In this document: positions 62,705 to 64,000 of the stretch, one piece after another
Numbering within the stretch: position 1 is the stretch's first letter
Layout: the number at the start of each line of letters is the position of its first letter
DNA from: Inquilinus sp052113205
GTDB lineage: Bacteria > Pseudomonadota > Alphaproteobacteria > DSM-16000 > Inquilinaceae
Length of the DNA: 64,000 nucleotides
Reading direction: 5' to 3'
Assembly: GCF_052113205.1 (NCBI RefSeq)
Contig: NZ_JBFRCU010000007.1
Span: 77,395 to 141,394, forward strand
Position numbers and translations under genes: made by a program
Notes under the pieces: model-generated
Seen by the model: the letters and a program-made list of their open reading frames with translations, nothing else
The model's database searches: none
Told to the model about the DNA's origin: nothing

Positions 62705-63574
62705 TCACAGCATGGGGCGGCCGCCGGTCACCGGCAGCAGGGCGCCGGTGATGTAGCTTGCCTCCTGCGACGCCAGCAGGACATAGGCCGGGGCCAGCTC
62801 GGCCGGCTGCGCCGCACGGCCCAGCGGGGTGTTGCCGCCGAAGTGTTCAACCTTCTCCGACGGCATGGTCGACGGGATCAGGGGTGTCCACACCGGACCG
62901 GGTGCGACGCAGTTCACCCGGATGCCCTTGTCCGCCAGCAGCTGGGCCAGCCCCGCGGTGAAGTTCGCGATCGCCCCTTTGGTCGTGGCATAGGGCAGCA
63001 ATGTCGGCGACGGCGACTTCGAGTTGATCGACGCGGTGTTGACGATCGAGCCGCCGGGCTTCATGTGCGCTACGGCCGCCTTCGACAGATAGAACTGGCT
63101 GTGGATGTTGGTGCGGAAGGTCTTGTCCCACTCCTCGGCGGAGATCTCCTCCAACGTCTCGTGGGTCATCTGATAGGCGGCGTTGTTCACCAGGATGTCC
63201 AGGCCGCCCAGCTGCCGCACCGCCTGCTCGACCAGCTCGCGGCAATGGCCCTCGTCGCTGACGTCGCCGGCGATCGTCACCGCCCGTCGGCCGGCCTTCG
63301 TCACCCAATCGGCGGTTTCGCGGGCATCCTCATGCTCGTTCAGATACGAGATCAGGACGTCGGCGCCCTCCCGGGCAAAGGCGATCGCCACGGCGCGGCC
63401 GATCCCGGAATCTCCGCCGGTGATCAGCGCGACCTTGCCGTCCAGGCGACCGCTGCCACGGTAGCTGTCCTCGCCATGATCGGGGCGCGGATCCATCGCG
63501 GATGTCGTGCCCGGCGGCCGCTGCTGCTGTGCCGGCTGAGGCGGCCGCGGACCGGCCGTTTTCGGATCGGTCAT
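62705..63574 (-). CDS. Short-chain dehydrogenase/reductase (YghA/YhxC-like)
   Basis: A 289-residue SDR with an extra Pro/Gln-rich N-terminus of about 35 residues. Cofactor motif ITGGDSGIGRAVA, structural NNAAYQ, and active-site YATTK. The long N-terminus and the KSPSPTLLPYATTKGA stretch fit the group of stress-induced SDRs often beside catalase and YciF genes. ATG 63574. Substrate not known. Confidence 0.92.
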   Translation of the reverse strand: MTDPKTAGPRPPQPAQQQRPPGTTSAMDPRPDHGEDSYRGSGRLDGKVALITGGDSGIGRAVAIAFAREGADVLISYLNEHEDARETADWVTKAGRRAVTIAGDVSDEGHCRELVEQAVRQLGGLDILVNNAAYQMTHETLEEISAEEWDKTFRTNIHSQFYLSKAAVAHMKPGGSIVNTASINSKSPSPTLLPYATTKGAIANFTAGLAQLLADKGIRVNCVAPGPVWTPLIPSTMPSEKVEHFGGNTPLGRAAQPAELAPAYVLLASQEASYITGALLPVTGGRPML

Positions 63575-63783
63575 GATGGTCTCCGTCGGATGTCCGGACG
63601 TCGATAGACTCGATGGGCGCAGGAGATCGCCGTTCCGTGTCGGACAGACCGCTGGACTTCAGAATCTCCTGCAGGGCCGTGACGCGGCGCACGGCCTCGT
63701 GGGTATGCTTCGTTCGTGATCGCCCGCGGCGAGCGAGATGTGGCCCGGCATCCGGACGGATCATCGCTCGCCGCAGCGCCGGA

Positions 63784-64000
63784 TCAGGCTGCCTTCCGGT
63801 TGAGGCTGCTTTCCGCGAGCCTCGACAGCAGCTGGTCGGTCTTCTTCTCTTCCTGCAGGGTCTGCTCGAGCAGACGCACGGCCTCCGGCATGTTGAGCTT
63901 GGCGGCCCAGGCCTTCAGCGTGCCGTAGCGGGAGATCTCGTAGTGCTCGACGGCCTGGGCGCCCGAGAGCAGCCCGGCATCGAGCGCGGAGGTGTTCTTG
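63784..64000 (-). CDS. Ferritin-like DUF892 (YciF/YciE-type) protein, C-terminal part
   Basis: The frame runs from the right window edge to a TGA at 63786-63784, giving 71 residues. The visible end has AQAVEHYEISRYGTLKAWA and LLEQTLQEEKKTDQLL, the fourth-helix region of DUF892 ferritin-fold proteins, with candidate metal residues in EHYE and EEKKTD. These are stress proteins of unclear function. The start lies outside the window. Confidence 0.88.
   Translation of the reverse strand, partial: KNTSALDAGLLSGAQAVEHYEISRYGTLKAWAAKLNMPEAVRLLEQTLQEEKKTDQLLSRLAESSLNRKAA

Noticed and set aside
62059..63574. A perfect EcfG promoter upstream of the SDR gene
   Set aside because: GGAAC exists at 63636-63632, but the -10 position reads CATC at 16 bases, too weak to claim.

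Overview
The window is very GC-rich (third codon positions are mostly G or C) and its genes look alphaproteobacterial. Supporting signs are GGAAC-N16/17-CGTT type general-stress promoters, an MmsA gene, quaternary-amine ABC systems, and short palindromic repeats of a kind common in Rhodospirillales such as Azospirillum or Inquilinus. The genus is inference only. No phage, insertion-sequence transposase, CRISPR array, rRNA or tRNA gene was seen.

Layout. 1-4.2 kb holds the N-terminal part of a giant glycine-rich autotransporter-like protein, divergent from a LytS/LytTR-type two-component pair. 4.5-11.3 kb is a leftward operon with a GlxA/AraC-type regulator, an M24 protein close to the DMSP lyase DddP, an isochorismatase-fold hydrolase and a four-gene OpuC/YehZ-type osmolyte ABC transporter. 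11.4-14.0 kb holds an esterase and a DipZ-like redox protein. 14.3-18.6 kb is one 1434-residue mosaic secreted cytochrome c. 18.8-21.3 kb is a LysR regulator divergent from mmsA. 21.5-22.4 kb is an unknown gene split by an in-frame TAG.

22.6-30.2 kb holds a second catabolic operon: a flavin-reductase-like protein, a creatinase-like M24 protein that has lost its metal ligands, and a PotABCD-type ABC transporter. It is divergent from a GntR/FCD regulator and a RidA gene whose promoter carries two near-identical 17-bp palindromes. 30.7-41.7 kb is a sugar or polyol cluster: ribose-type ABC transporter, SorC regulator, aldo-keto reductase, GlpD-like dehydrogenase, LsrF/DhnA-like aldolase, FGGY kinase and CitE-like lyase. 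It combines parts known from the AI-2 (Lsr) and erythritol (Ery) systems.

41.7-64 kb is largely a stress and redox region: small membrane proteins, a frameshifted PQQ-type sugar dehydrogenase, phosphoketolase with acetate kinase, an EmrAB-type pump, a PoxB-like enzyme, hydrolases, DUF2934 and baeRF proteins, a large KatE catalase, an SDR, and a YciF-like ferritin-fold protein running off the right edge. Several of these genes share EcfG-like promoters.

Four families of palindromic repeats are scattered between the genes. One copy lies inside a coding sequence, extending the N-terminus of a binding protein, and another has a different repeat nested inside it.
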